Positions 17,770 to 26,650 of a stretch of DNA of 59,932 bases are shown one piece after another (position 1 is the first letter of the stretch; each line of letters begins with the position of its first letter). The DNA comes from Rhodospirillales bacterium. GTDB taxonomy: Bacteria > Pseudomonadota > Alphaproteobacteria > Acetobacterales > Acetobacteraceae. Under the pieces are notes generated by a model. The model was not told the DNA's origin, did no database searches, and worked only from the letters and a program-made list of their open reading frames with translations. The stretch lies in the NCBI GenBank assembly GCA_025351925.1, contig JANXVC010000119.1:1-59932 (forward strand). Reading direction: 5' to 3'. Made by a program: the position numbers and the translations under genes.

Positions 17770-19383
17770 ATGATCCCCCCTGCGTCGCGCGATTTCCACC
17801 TGGCCGGGCGCAGTCCGGTATATGCCGCCCATGGCATGGCCGCGACCAGCATGCCGGCCTCGACCCTCGTGGCGCTCGACGTGCTGCGGTCGGGCGGCAA
17901 CGCTCTGGACGCCGCGGTCGCCGCGGCGGCGGTGCTCGGGGTGATCGAACCGCAGTCCACCGGAATCGGCGGCGACTGCTTTTGCCTCTACGCGCCCGCG
18001 GGAACCGGCCGAGTCGTCGCGCTGAATGGCTCCGGCCGTGCGCCGGCTGCGGCAACGATCGATTGGTTCGAGGACCATGGCATCACCGCACTTGAGAACA
18101 CCTCGCCGCACAGCGTCACCATCCCGGGCGCCATCTCGGCCTGGGAGACGCTGCTGGCGGCGCACGGCACCAAGGGGCTGGACGAGCTGCTGCAGCCGGC
18201 GATCGGCTTTGCGGTGGAGGGCTGGCCGGTGCACCACCGGGTCGCGTCCGACTGGCGCGGGCAGGTGGACAAGCTCCGCCGCACCGGCGCCGACGCCTTC
18301 CTGCCGAATGGCACAGCGCCGCGCGAGGGCGACCGCTTCGTCCAGCGCCCGCTTGCGGAGACGCTGCGCGGCATCGCCCGGCATGGCTCCCGCGGCTTCT
18401 ACGAGGGCGCGGTCGCCGCCGACATGGTGGCGGCCCTGCGCGCCCGGGGCGGCCTGCACACCGAGGCCGATTTTGCTGCCGGGCGCACCGCGGCGGAGTT
18501 CGTCGAGCCCATCCAAACCGCCTGGCGCGGCATGGAGGTTTGGCAGTGCCCGCCTAATGGCTCCGGCTTGCTGGTGCTCATGCTGCTCGGCATCCTGAAG
18601 GGTTTTGAGCCGTCGCGCGACGGCCCGCTCGGCGCAGAGCGCCTGCACCGGCACTTGGAGGCCGCACGCCTGGTATATCGCGACCGCGACGCCTTCCTGG
18701 CCGACCCGGCGCAGGCCAGCGTCCCCGTCGCCCGCCTGACCAGCCCCGAGTACCTGGACAGTCTCCGCCGGATGATCGACCCGGCGCGCGCCATGCCGTT
18801 CGTGCCGCCCATCGGCGAGGCCATGCTGCCGGCGCATCGTGACACGGTTTACCTGTGCGTCGTGGACCGCGACGGCAACGCGTGCAGCTTCATCAACTCG
18901 CTGTTCCAGGGCTTCGGCTCCGGCATCCTGGCGGCGCAGTCGGGCGTGATGCTGCAGAACCGCGGCCTGGGTTTCCGCATCGAGCGCGGCCACCCGAACT
19001 GCATCGCGCCGAACAAGCGGCCGATGCACACCATCATCCCCGGCATGGTCATGCAGGGCGGCCGGGCGGTGATGCCGTTCGGCGTGATGGGCGGGCATTT
19101 CCAGCCGATGGGCCAGAGCCTGTTTCTCGCCAACATGTTCGAGTATGGCCTCGACATCCAGCAGGCCCTCGACCTGCCGCGGCTGTTTCCGTATCAGGGC
19201 AAGGTCGAGATCGAGCGCGGCATACCCGCCGCAGTCGCAGCGCAATTGGCGCAGATGGGGCACGACGTCATGACGCCGGAGCGTCCGCATGGCGGCGGCC
19301 AGGCCATCTGGATCGACCACAACCGCGGCTGCCTAGTGGGCGGGTCTGACCCGCGCAAGGACGGGATGGCGCTGGGGTATTAA
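17770..19383 (+). CDS. gamma-glutamyltransferase family protein (first copy)
   Basis: A 537-aa Ntn-hydrolase precursor of the gamma-glutamyltransferase family. The large-subunit part has SGGNALDAAVAAAAVLGVIEPQSTGIGGDCFCL. The autoprocessing and nucleophile residue is Thr359 in the segment HRDTVYLCVVD, followed by GNACSFINSLFQGFG. No export signal is obvious. The ATG at 17770 begins immediately before the RDFHLAGRSPVYAAHGM block. Substrates for this branch are often not glutathione, so peptidase or acylase roles are possible. It is convergent with the Lrp-domain gene. Confidence 0.9.
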   Translation: MIPPASRDFHLAGRSPVYAAHGMAATSMPASTLVALDVLRSGGNALDAAVAAAAVLGVIEPQSTGIGGDCFCLYAPAGTGRVVALNGSGRAPAAATIDWFEDHGITALENTSPHSVTIPGAISAWETLLAAHGTKGLDELLQPAIGFAVEGWPVHHRVASDWRGQVDKLRRTGADAFLPNGTAPREGDRFVQRPLAETLRGIARHGSRGFYEGAVAADMVAALRARGGLHTEADFAAGRTAAEFVEPIQTAWRGMEVWQCPPNGSGLLVLMLLGILKGFEPSRDGPLGAERLHRHLEAARLVYRDRDAFLADPAQASVPVARLTSPEYLDSLRRMIDPARAMPFVPPIGEAMLPAHRDTVYLCVVDRDGNACSFINSLFQGFGSGILAAQSGVMLQNRGLGFRIERGHPNCIAPNKRPMHTIIPGMVMQGGRAVMPFGVMGGHFQPMGQSLFLANMFEYGLDIQQALDLPRLFPYQGKVEIERGIPAAVAAQLAQMGHDVMTPERPHGGGQAIWIDHNRGCLVGGSDPRKDGMALGY

Positions 19384-19634
19384 CCCTTGGCCGCGGCGAA
19401 GGCGTTGAAGGTGATCAGCGTGTAGGTGTCGGCGACGCCGGGCAGGGTCTGCACGCGCTCCGTCACGAACAGGCCGGTGTCCTGCGCTTCGTCGAGGTAG
19501 AATTTGCCCAGCAGGTCGTATTGGCCGGAGGTCGAATAGATCTCCGACAATTCTTCAATGGTATCGACCGCGAGCTGCGCCACGCGGTAGGCTTGGCCCA
19601 TTTGGCATTTCATCTGGACGAAGATCGCGCGCAT
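19380..19634 (-). CDS. stand-alone Lrp/AsnC ligand-binding domain protein
   Basis: An 84-aa protein consisting only of the RAM/AsnC_trans_reg ligand-binding domain: beta-alpha-beta-beta-alpha-beta with QMGQAYRVAQLAVDTIEELSEIYSTSGQYDLLGKFYLD. There is no helix-turn-helix, so it cannot be a DNA-binding regulator by itself. Such short proteins are widespread; they oligomerise and bind amino acids or assist other enzymes. The stop overlaps the convergent gamma-glutamyltransferase end. The start at 19634 was chosen for the standard first strand MRAIFVQMKC. Confidence 0.85.
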   Translation of the reverse strand: MRAIFVQMKCQMGQAYRVAQLAVDTIEELSEIYSTSGQYDLLGKFYLDEAQDTGLFVTERVQTLPGVADTYTLITFNAFAAAKG

Positions 19635-20091
19635 TGGGGCCTCCTGCGGTCGTGCGTGATACAATGGCTCCATGGCCGCAAAGCTAATAAGGTGCAGATT
19701 CTGTAAGCCTGAAAGTATGCGGTTGCGGGTGCAACATTGAAATAATCGCTGTTTTGACATTTCGCTGGTTGGCGTCGAGGGGCACGAGGGCGCTTTCGCC
19801 ACGCCTCGCGCCAGACAGTTTCAAAAATTTTTACAAATGGCCCGGATCGTAAAGAGGCGCTGTGTAACCGAGGTTCGTGGAAAGCACGGGTAGAGGGCTG
19901 GTCGCAATGGGGTCCGCTTTGCGCCCATGCCGGGCGTTGCAAGCATTTTGAGCTCTATTCGAAAGCAGACGTTGGCTTCGGCTAGGACCTCTGCCGGCAG
20001 TATCGGGAATGGTCAAGCCCTTGCTTTACGACAGTGGAGTTTGTCGCGCCGGATCTGGCATAGTCGGAAACGTGTTGTGGGGGGATGCGCG
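19635..20091. other. intergenic region, 457 bases, divergent promoters
   Basis: This lies between the divergent Lrp-domain gene and the YbdK-like ligase and must hold both promoters. It is more AT-rich than its surroundings around 19,815-19,850. I see no convincing gene, tRNA, riboswitch or repeat in it. The longer reading frames that cross it lack protein character. Confidence 0.5.
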
Positions 20092-21219
20092 TTGGACGCG
20101 AGCTACCGGTTTGGCATTGAAGAGGAGTTATTCCTCGCGGACGCGTCAACTCGCGGCACGCCGCGGCGTTCGCTCAAAGCTTTTCATGCCGAGGTGCACG
20201 AGCAGCTGCCGAAGGTCGAGCGCGAGCTCCTGCAGGCGCAGGTGGAGATCGCCTCGCCGCCGTTGACCGACTTCGCCGAGGCACGCGCGGTATTATCCGG
20301 GTTGCGCGAGCGACTTGCCGGCATCGGGCGGGGTCACGGAATCCTTGTCCTGGCGGCAGGCACACAGCCAATCGCGCGTTTGGCGCGCCAGCACCATACC
20401 AAGAAGGACCGATACGAGGCCCTGGTGCTGGAAATGCAGATGCTCGGACGACGGAACATTGTCTGCGGCATGCATGTCCATGTCGAGGTGCCCAGGCCCG
20501 AGGAGCGGGTGGATCTGATGAACCGGCTGCTTCCTTACATGCCCTTGCTGCTCGCGTTGTCGGCGTCCTCACCATTCTGGCAAGGACAAGAAACTGGCCT
20601 GGCGGCTTATCGGCTATCGGTATGGGGCGAGATGCCGCGCACCGGACTGCCCGATCTGTTCCACGACAATGCGGATTACGAACAGTTCGTGGCGACCATG
20701 GTCCGTTCTGGAGCGATTACTGACGCGAGCTACTTGTGGTGGACATTGCGGCCATCGATCCACTATCCAACACTCGAGTTGCGCGTTGCCGACAGCTGCA
20801 CCCGGCTTGAGGACACGCTCGCCATCGCGGCCCTCTACCGCTGCCTGGTGCGGCTTATGGTGCGTCGGCCGGAACTCCATCGCGGGCAAACGGGTAACGC
20901 ACGGGCCATCACCTCCGAGAACCTTTGGCGGGCGCAGCGGGACGGAGTTCATGCGAGCTTCCTTGATGCGGGAGGCGGCGATGTCGTGCCGGTCGCTGCC
21001 CAACTCGAGGCGGTGATGGCCCTGGTAGCAGAGGACGCTGACGCGCTTGGCTGCGCCTCCACCTTGGAGCGAGCGCGGGAGATCGCCGCGATCGGCACGA
21101 GCGCTGACCGCCAACGCGCGATCTTTGCCGAGGCCCTCGCCCGGACAGGCACGACCATCAATGGGCTGCAGGACGTGGTCGACTGGATTGCAACGACAAC
21201 CGGTAGCCAAATCCGTTAG
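20092..21219 (+). CDS. YbdK-type carboxylate-amine ligase (GCS2 family)
   Basis: A 375-aa glutamate-cysteine ligase-like protein of the YbdK/GCS2 group (E. coli YbdK is 372 aa). It opens with YRFGIEEELFL, which carries the ATP/metal-binding Glu residues, and has GMHVHVEVP, SYLWWTLRPSIHYPTLELRVADSCT and the C-terminal helical part. These enzymes form weak gamma-glutamylcysteine in vitro and their natural substrates are unknown. No ATG lies at the start; TTG at 20092 follows a GGGGGGA purine tract (20078-20084) at good distance. GTG at 20077 is a fair alternative. The frame further upstream is not protein-like. Confidence 0.85.
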   Translation: MDASYRFGIEEELFLADASTRGTPRRSLKAFHAEVHEQLPKVERELLQAQVEIASPPLTDFAEARAVLSGLRERLAGIGRGHGILVLAAGTQPIARLARQHHTKKDRYEALVLEMQMLGRRNIVCGMHVHVEVPRPEERVDLMNRLLPYMPLLLALSASSPFWQGQETGLAAYRLSVWGEMPRTGLPDLFHDNADYEQFVATMVRSGAITDASYLWWTLRPSIHYPTLELRVADSCTRLEDTLAIAALYRCLVRLMVRRPELHRGQTGNARAITSENLWRAQRDGVHASFLDAGGGDVVPVAAQLEAVMALVAEDADALGCASTLERAREIAAIGTSADRQRAIFAEALARTGTTINGLQDVVDWIATTTGSQIR

Positions 21220-21781
21220 ACCTTGTTTGTTCGCCTACGACGGATCATGCCACGGGAACAGGGTGGAGCTAGACCACGGCGGACGACTCTGGCTTGTCCA
21301 TGATGATCGCTCTACGGCAATTACAGGGTTGGCTCGTCTCGATCTGGAGGACAGGTTCCTTGATAGTCCAGTGACTCTGAACGGTGCACAGTTCCAAGCT
21401 GCACGCCGCGTTTTCTGAACAAAAGCCCAGCGCGAACGTCCGCTTATCGCGATTTCAGTTTAACAGCCGCCAGTCAGGTATCGGCCAGCATCTGCCATCT
21501 GGTCCTTTGGCTTGGATGGCCGAGACGGGTTGGGGAGAGCTGGACGATGACCAGGCGTGTCAATCTTTACAGAACAGGCAGGCGATCAGAGGTGGCTGTT
21601 TTGCAGGCCGGATCAACGAGAGTGCTCGGTCATGCTAGCGAAGCCGCCCATTGGGTGAAGCGTAAAGTGCCGTGGTTACGGCTCTCGACCCTCAGACCGC
21701 CTACCGACGCTTCGATGGACGATGCCGCTGATTGCAGGACCGCAGACGGCCAGGACGCAGAGCTTCGCAGCCGCTACGCCG
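21220..21781. other. 562-base stretch without a supportable gene
   Basis: Between the convergent ligase and EamA exporter genes, a few short frames are open on the plus strand (for instance ones starting near 21,384 and 21,547), but none shows a recognisable domain, a clear ribosome site and protein-like composition together. It may be a decayed gene. No repeat or RNA gene was seen. Confidence 0.4.
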
Positions 21782-22690
21782 CTACCGCGCCTTCTGCGTG
21801 GCGACCACGCAGGCCAGCACCGCCAGCGCGGTCGCGACCATTGGCAGGGTGATCGCCTCGCCCAGCAGCCGCCAGGCCAACGCCAGCGAGAGCACAGGCT
21901 GGGCGAGCTGCAGCTGGCCCACCCGCGCCACGCCCCCCTGCGCCAAGCCGCGGTACCAAGCGAAAAACCCCGCAAAGCTGCTGATGACGGACACGTAGGC
22001 GAACCCGGCCCAGGCGGCTGGAGTGGCGCGGGCCAGGGACGCCGTGTCGAGCTGGATCAGTGTCAGCGCCGCCGTCACCGGCAGCGACAATACCAGGGCC
22101 AGGCTGATGACCTGCAGGCCGCCGAGCTCACGCGCCAGCGCGCCGCCCTCGGCATAGCCCAGCCCGCACAGCAGCACGGCGGCGAGCAAAAGCGCATCCG
22201 CCGGCTCGAAGCGACCCGCGCCCTGCACGACGGCGAAGGCGAGCACGCACACGACGCCGGCGAGGGCCGCGAGCCAGAAGCGCAATGACGGACGCTCGCC
22301 GGCGCGCAGCACCGCGGCGACGGCGGTGGCGGCCGGCAGCAGCCCGGTGACGACGATGCCGTGCGCGGCGGGCACGCGGGCCAGCGCGAGCGCGGTCAGC
22401 AACGGGAAGCCCAGCACGATGCAGGCTCCGACAATCGCCAGCCGCGGCAGCAGCCGGGCCGCCGGCCAGCGCTGGCGCATGAGAACCAAGGTCGCCAGCG
22501 CCAGCACCCCGGAGACGACCGCCCGGCCGATGCCGACGAAGCTCGCGCTCAGGCCGCCCGCGATGGCCAGGCGGGTCGCCGGCAGTGAGACCGAGAAGGC
22601 CAGCACCCCGACCGAACCCCAGAGCAGACCGGCACTCGCCGTCGTCGAGACTGGGGGGCTGCTCGCTTTGATGCTGTCCGTTTGGTCCAC
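21782..22690 (-). CDS. EamA/DMT-family exporter
   Basis: A ten-helix transporter of the drug/metabolite superfamily, 302 aa from the start chosen. Two EamA repeats are visible: hydrophobic helices from residue about 22 (LLWGSVGVLAFSVSLPATRLAI) to about 150, and again from about 160 to the end, with LGEAITLPM in the last repeat. The substrate could be an amino acid or a metabolite. The start is uncertain: GTG at 22690 lies 20 bases after the glutathione transferase stop; ATG at 22768 would overlap that gene and add a non-hydrophobic extension. It is probably co-transcribed with the transferase. Confidence 0.85.
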   Translation of the reverse strand: MDQTDSIKASSPPVSTTASAGLLWGSVGVLAFSVSLPATRLAIAGGLSASFVGIGRAVVSGVLALATLVLMRQRWPAARLLPRLAIVGACIVLGFPLLTALALARVPAAHGIVVTGLLPAATAVAAVLRAGERPSLRFWLAALAGVVCVLAFAVVQGAGRFEPADALLLAAVLLCGLGYAEGGALARELGGLQVISLALVLSLPVTAALTLIQLDTASLARATPAAWAGFAYVSVISSFAGFFAWYRGLAQGGVARVGQLQLAQPVLSLALAWRLLGEAITLPMVATALAVLACVVATQKAR

Positions 22691-22709
22691 GCTGCCGGCC
22701 GCGCCGGTC

Positions 22710-23402
22710 TCAGCCGACAGGGGCTGCGGTTTCAATATGGCGGAACATGTTGCGCCGGGCTTCTGCATCCATCTCGGCCTTGAACGCGTGGCGCGCCTTC
22801 AGTGCCTCGGCGCGCGCTGCGGCTGGCCGGGCGCTGATCTCGTCGAACAGGCGCTTGAGGTTCGGCATGGCGGCCCAGGCGTCGCCGCCCAGCACGAACG
22901 GTATCGCTCGCGCCCAGCCCCAGACCGCCATATCGACGATGGTGTACTCGTCGCCCAGCATGTAGCGGCGGTCAGCGAGGCGCGCGTCGAGGATGCCGTA
23001 GTGCCGCTTGGCCTCGAATAGATATCGGGTCACTCCGTAGTCGTTCGGCTTTGGCGCGAAGTGCTGGAAATGCACGGCCTGACCGGAATAGGGGCCGATG
23101 CCCGTCGCGACGAACATCAGCCAGGACAGCAGCTGACCGCGCATGACGGGCGTGTCGTCGGGCAGGAACTGGCCGGTGCGCTCGGCGAGATATAGCAGGA
23201 TGGCGTTGCTGTCGAACACCGTGACGTCGCCGTCGGTGATGGCCGGGGTCTTGGCGTTCGGGTTGATGGCGAGGAAGGCGGGATCGAACTGCTCGCCCTT
23301 GCGGGTATCGACCGGCACCAGCTCATACGGCAGGCCAGCCTCTTCGAGGAACAGCGCGACTTTGGCCGGGTTGGGCGAGGGGTGGTAATAGAATTTGATC
23401 AC
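22710..23402 (-). CDS. glutathione S-transferase
   Basis: A 230-aa glutathione transferase. The thioredoxin-like N-domain begins IKFYYHPSPNPAKVALFLEEAG and holds NPNAKTPAITDGD and the glutathione-binding SNAIL loop; the C-domain includes YTIVDMAVWGW. It resembles the YfcG/YghU type by the helix GQLLSWLMFVATGIGPYSGQAVHF. It conjugates glutathione or reduces disulfides in the cytoplasm. It is the upstream gene of a pair with the EamA exporter and divergent from the TPP enzyme. Confidence 0.9.
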   Translation of the reverse strand: MIKFYYHPSPNPAKVALFLEEAGLPYELVPVDTRKGEQFDPAFLAINPNAKTPAITDGDVTVFDSNAILLYLAERTGQFLPDDTPVMRGQLLSWLMFVATGIGPYSGQAVHFQHFAPKPNDYGVTRYLFEAKRHYGILDARLADRRYMLGDEYTIVDMAVWGWARAIPFVLGGDAWAAMPNLKRLFDEISARPAAARAEALKARHAFKAEMDAEARRNMFRHIETAAPVG

Positions 23403-23422
23403 AGGGCGTTTCCTCCGCTGGG

Positions 23423-23466
23423 CCGGATGGCCGGCTCGGACAGACCGGATGGCCGGCTCGGACAGA
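23423..23466 (+). repeat. perfect 22-bp tandem duplication in a divergent promoter
   Basis: Two identical 22-bp copies are adjacent, at 23423-23444 and 23445-23466. Each unit begins CCGGATGGCCGG and ends with a GACAGA tail. They lie between the divergent glutathione transferase start (23402) and the TPP enzyme start (23536). The unit contains TGGCCGG-type partial symmetry, so it might be a duplicated regulator site or a recent slippage event. Confidence 0.8.
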
Positions 23467-23535
23467 CTGGCACGGCGCGCCGGCTATGGACAGCGCGGGC
23501 CTGCCGCGTACTCTGCGCAAAACGGAGGACCCGGG

Positions 23536-25221
23536 ATGGACACGCAGGCGACCACACCAATGACCCGCCCCGGCGGCCGTGTGCTGGCGGATGCCTTGGT
23601 GGCCCAGGGCATCGACCGCGTGTTCGCCGTCCCCGGCGAGAGCTACCTCGACGTGCTGGACGGGCTATACGACGTGCGCGACCGCCTGACGCTCATCACC
23701 TGCCGGTTCGAGGCGGGGGCGGTGAACATGGCCGAGGCTTACGGCAAGCTCACCGGCCGCCCCGCCGCCGCCATGGTCACCCGCGGCCCCGGCGCCTGCC
23801 ACGGGTCGATCGGCGTGCACGTCGCGATGCAGGACAGCACGCCGCTGCTGCTGTTCGTCGGCCAAATCCCGTTTGAGGAGACCGACCGCGACAGCTTCCA
23901 GGAGGTCGATTATCGGCGCATGTTCGGCCCGCTCGCCAAGTGGGTCACCCAGATCGACGACGCGCGCCGCATCCCGGAGCTGGTGGCCCACGCCGTGGAC
24001 GTCGCTACCACCGGGCGGCCCGGCCCCGTGGTGATCGCGCTGTCGGAGGAGATGCAGAAGCATTCTGTGAGTGTGCCCGACATCGGCCGGGCGCCGCTCT
24101 CATTGGGGCTGCCCAACCCGGCTGCTTTGGCGCAGATGCAGGCAATGCTGGCCGCGAGCCGTAAGCCGCTGGCGATTTTGGGCGGCAGTTGCTGGACCGA
24201 TGCGGGCCGGGGCGCGATCCGTGATTTCCTAGTGGGGCACGGTTTGCCCGTCGCGGTCGGCTTTCGTCGGCAGGCACTGTATGACGGCACGCTGCCCAAT
24301 TTCGTTGGCGACCTCGGCGTCGGCTCCGACCCGGCGCTGGTGGCGAAGGCGCGGGAGGCTGATTTGGTCCTCGCCATCGGCACCCGGCTCGGCGAGGCGA
24401 CGACCCAGGGTTTTCAACTTTTCCCCGCGGGCGCCGCCCCGGTCATCCACGTCTATCCGGACGCCGCCGAGATCGGCCGGGTGTTTCGCCCGGCGCTCGG
24501 CATCGCGAGCGAACTCAACGCATTCGCTCACGCCGCCGCGGCGCTGCCGCTGGTGGACGCGCCCTGGGCCGCCTGGACCCGCTCGCTCAGGGCCGTGCGG
24601 GAGGCCGGGCGCGTCGTGCCGGACTACGCGGGGCCGCTGAATATCGCGCAGGTCATGCGCGAGCTGGAGGCGTTGGCGGCACCCGACGCGATCTTCACCT
24701 CGGACGCCGGCAATTTCGCGACGTGGCCCGCCCGGTTCATCAACTTTGGCGACCGTCAGCGCATGATCGGTCCGACCAACGGCGCCATGGGTTACGGCGT
24801 GCCCGCCGGCGTTGCGGCGGCGATCGCGTTTCCCGGCCGCATGGTCGTCACCTTCGTCGGCGACGGCGGCATGCTGATGACCGGGCAGGAGATCGCCACC
24901 GCCTTCCAGTACGGCGCGGCGCCGATCGTCCTGGTGTTCAACAATGCGATGTATGGCACGATCCGCATGTATCAGGAGCGCGCCTACCCCGGCCGCGTCT
25001 CCGGCACCGCCCTCACCAACCCCGATTTCGCCAAATATATCGAGGCGTTCGGCGGATATGGCGAGGTCGTTGCCGACACGGCTGGGTTCACCCCGGCCTT
25101 CCAGCGCGCTGTCGCCAGCGGCAAGCCGGCGGTGATCGAGCTGCGGATGAACCCGGAGCAGATCACCTCCCGCGCCACGATTACCGAGCTGCGGGCGGGA
25201 AGGATGGTGAAGGCGAGCTGA
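23536..25221 (+). CDS. TPP-dependent enzyme of the acetolactate synthase family
   Basis: A 561-aa three-domain thiamine-diphosphate enzyme. The N-terminal domain has the catalytic Glu in CRFEAGAVNMAEAYGKLTG and MVTRGPGACHGSIGVH; the middle Rossmann-like domain is at about 195-330; the C-terminal TPP motif is FVGDGGMLMTGQEIATAFQYGAAPIVLVFNN. It could be acetolactate synthase, but no ilvN regulatory subunit is beside it. Relatives include oxalyl-CoA decarboxylase, glyoxylate carboligase and other 2-oxoacid enzymes. The ATG at 23536 follows a GGAGG at 23524-23528. Confidence 0.88.
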   Translation: MDTQATTPMTRPGGRVLADALVAQGIDRVFAVPGESYLDVLDGLYDVRDRLTLITCRFEAGAVNMAEAYGKLTGRPAAAMVTRGPGACHGSIGVHVAMQDSTPLLLFVGQIPFEETDRDSFQEVDYRRMFGPLAKWVTQIDDARRIPELVAHAVDVATTGRPGPVVIALSEEMQKHSVSVPDIGRAPLSLGLPNPAALAQMQAMLAASRKPLAILGGSCWTDAGRGAIRDFLVGHGLPVAVGFRRQALYDGTLPNFVGDLGVGSDPALVAKAREADLVLAIGTRLGEATTQGFQLFPAGAAPVIHVYPDAAEIGRVFRPALGIASELNAFAHAAAALPLVDAPWAAWTRSLRAVREAGRVVPDYAGPLNIAQVMRELEALAAPDAIFTSDAGNFATWPARFINFGDRQRMIGPTNGAMGYGVPAGVAAAIAFPGRMVVTFVGDGGMLMTGQEIATAFQYGAAPIVLVFNNAMYGTIRMYQERAYPGRVSGTALTNPDFAKYIEAFGGYGEVVADTAGFTPAFQRAVASGKPAVIELRMNPEQITSRATITELRAGRMVKAS

Positions 25222-25269
25222 GCGAAGCTCGTTCTGTGCTATAAGCCGCGCCGAGAGGATTCCCGCGCC

Positions 25270-25587
25270 ATGAGCACGACAACCCAACCGGTTCTTGCCG
25301 ACGAGGTGATCGCCATTTTGCGGGCGCATGAGCCGGAGCTGCGGGCTGCCGGGATCAAACGGCTGTCGCTGTTCGGCTCGGTGGCCCGCGGCGACCATGA
25401 GGCGGATAGCGACGTTGACCTTGCGGTCGAGTTTGAGCCAAGTGCGCGCATGGATTTGTTTCGCTTGGCGGGTTTGGAGCGACGTATTCACGATCTACTC
25501 GGTCGTGCTGTTGATCTAGTGCCGGAGCCGGTCAAGAAGCCGCGTTTGCGAGCAAACATTGACCGGGACCGCCGCCTTGCTTTCTAA
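25270..25587 (+). CDS. mntA: MntA-type minimal nucleotidyltransferase (antitoxin)
   Basis: A 105-aa minimal nucleotidyltransferase. The signature GSVARGDHEADSDVDLAVEF is complete: Gly36-Ser37 and the metal-binding pair D48 and D50. In MNT/HEPN systems this protein AMPylates the HEPN toxin and so neutralises it. The 3' end overlaps the next gene by several codons, and the pair forms a clear two-gene cassette with its own ribosome site. It lies in an otherwise metabolic neighbourhood, as often seen for such mobile cassettes. Confidence 0.9.
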   Translation: MSTTTQPVLADEVIAILRAHEPELRAAGIKRLSLFGSVARGDHEADSDVDLAVEFEPSARMDLFRLAGLERRIHDLLGRAVDLVPEPVKKPRLRANIDRDRRLAF

Positions 25588-25945
25588 GCACGATCCGGCT
25601 GACAGCCTAGCCGATATCATTGAAAATGCCGAGCGGATCGAGGGCTATATCATTGGCCTTGATCAGAATAGCTTTGAGCGCAACGGTTTGGTCCGTGATG
25701 CGGTTGAACGTTGCTTGGAGCGCGTCTGTGAGGCGGCGCATTGCCTAGGTAAGTATGCTGCTGAAATAATACCGGACCAACCTTGGGGCGAAATCCGCGG
25801 CATGGGCAATCAGCTCCGGCACGGCTATGAGCGCGTTAGTCTGGACATCGTTTGGAACACCGCTGCGAACCGGCTGCCATCGTTGGAAGCTGATGCCCGG
25901 CGAGCGTTGGAGCGGTTACGGGCCGAGAATAGCGACACTGGCTGA
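25577..25945 (+). CDS. hepT: HepT-type HEPN-domain protein (DUF86 toxin)
   Basis: A 122-aa HEPN/DUF86 protein. A start within mntA is needed; TTG at 25577 gives the standard beginning LSKHDPADSLADIIENAERIEGYIIG, and TTG at 25559 is an alternative. The helical bundle has RDAVERCLERVCEAAHCLG and the C-terminal active-site segment RGMGNQLRHGYERV, with HGY matching the HxY modification site. HEPN toxins are RNases; the arginine of the classic RX4-6H motif is not at the expected spacing here, as in a known sub-branch with GNxLRH. It pairs with MntA. Confidence 0.87.
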   Translation: MLSKHDPADSLADIIENAERIEGYIIGLDQNSFERNGLVRDAVERCLERVCEAAHCLGKYAAEIIPDQPWGEIRGMGNQLRHGYERVSLDIVWNTAANRLPSLEADARRALERLRAENSDTG

Positions 25946-25972
25946 CGTGCGGATGGCCAACCCAGCGGCGGG

Positions 25973-26521
25973 TTACGGGTAGCTTTGAGCGGCGAACCCG
26001 TTGGAGTTCAGCTCGATCCGATCGAGCCAGCGTATCCCCACCGAATGAGTGTTGACGATCGTGGCCGTCGCGTCGCCGGCATAGCCGAGCTCAAGCAGAT
26101 AATGCATCAGCACCGGATCAAACGCGTGCGTCTCAGAGAACGCTCCGTTGCGCCGTGGGGCGGCGAGCGCGTGGAAGCCGATCCGCGCGTCCTCTCCAAG
26201 CAATCGCTTCGTCCCAGCAAGCCAGATGAGCGCGCAGGCCGACGCGCAGGCGGCACCAGCCGGCACCAGGGTCTGGAGGTTCCGGGCCCGAATCTCCTGT
26301 CCGATCGCGAGCGCCGCGACCACGTTGCCGCCGGGTCCAGCCAGAACGATGCGGGCGTTCGGCACTGTCTTAACAAGCTCAAAGAAGGCCTTCTCGTCGC
26401 CCAGTTCGATCCGGCCTCTCACGACGATAGCGGGTGTCTTGCCATCGAGGGCCGCGATCTCGCCGCCATATGCTGGGACCGCGGCGATCAGGCATGCGAG
26501 CTGCATCAAGCAACGGATCAT
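25973..26521 (-). CDS. periplasmic ClpP-fold protein (COG3904 type)
   Basis: A 182-aa protein with an export signal (MIRCLMQLACLIAAVPAYGG) and a crotonase/ClpP-like core. Recognisable blocks are IVVRGRIELGDEKAFFELV, ARIVLAGPGGNVVAALAIGQEIR, the candidate nucleophile region GAACASACALIWLAG, and a candidate histidine in ARIGFHAL. This matches the predicted periplasmic proteins of COG3904. Whether it is an active peptidase is unknown. The ATG at 26521 begins the signal peptide; an upstream ATG at 26548 is possible. It is convergent with hepT. Confidence 0.78.
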   Translation of the reverse strand: MIRCLMQLACLIAAVPAYGGEIAALDGKTPAIVVRGRIELGDEKAFFELVKTVPNARIVLAGPGGNVVAALAIGQEIRARNLQTLVPAGAACASACALIWLAGTKRLLGEDARIGFHALAAPRRNGAFSETHAFDPVLMHYLLELGYAGDATATIVNTHSVGIRWLDRIELNSNGFAAQSYP

Positions 26522-26650
26522 CGATCCGCATCCCGGCAATGTCGGCACGATGCAGCTCCCTGACCCGTCTCACATCGTTACGCCTTGGCTTATATAGTTG
26601 CAAATTGTTAATGAATTTTGCATGTAGATCAGGGTCAGCGAAAGCGCACT

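Noticed and set aside
17677-19320. Long open frame of 547 codons on the minus strand
   Set aside because: It is the antisense of the gamma-glutamyltransferase gene, has no domain and is rich in His, Gln and Arg as expected for a GC-rich shadow frame.
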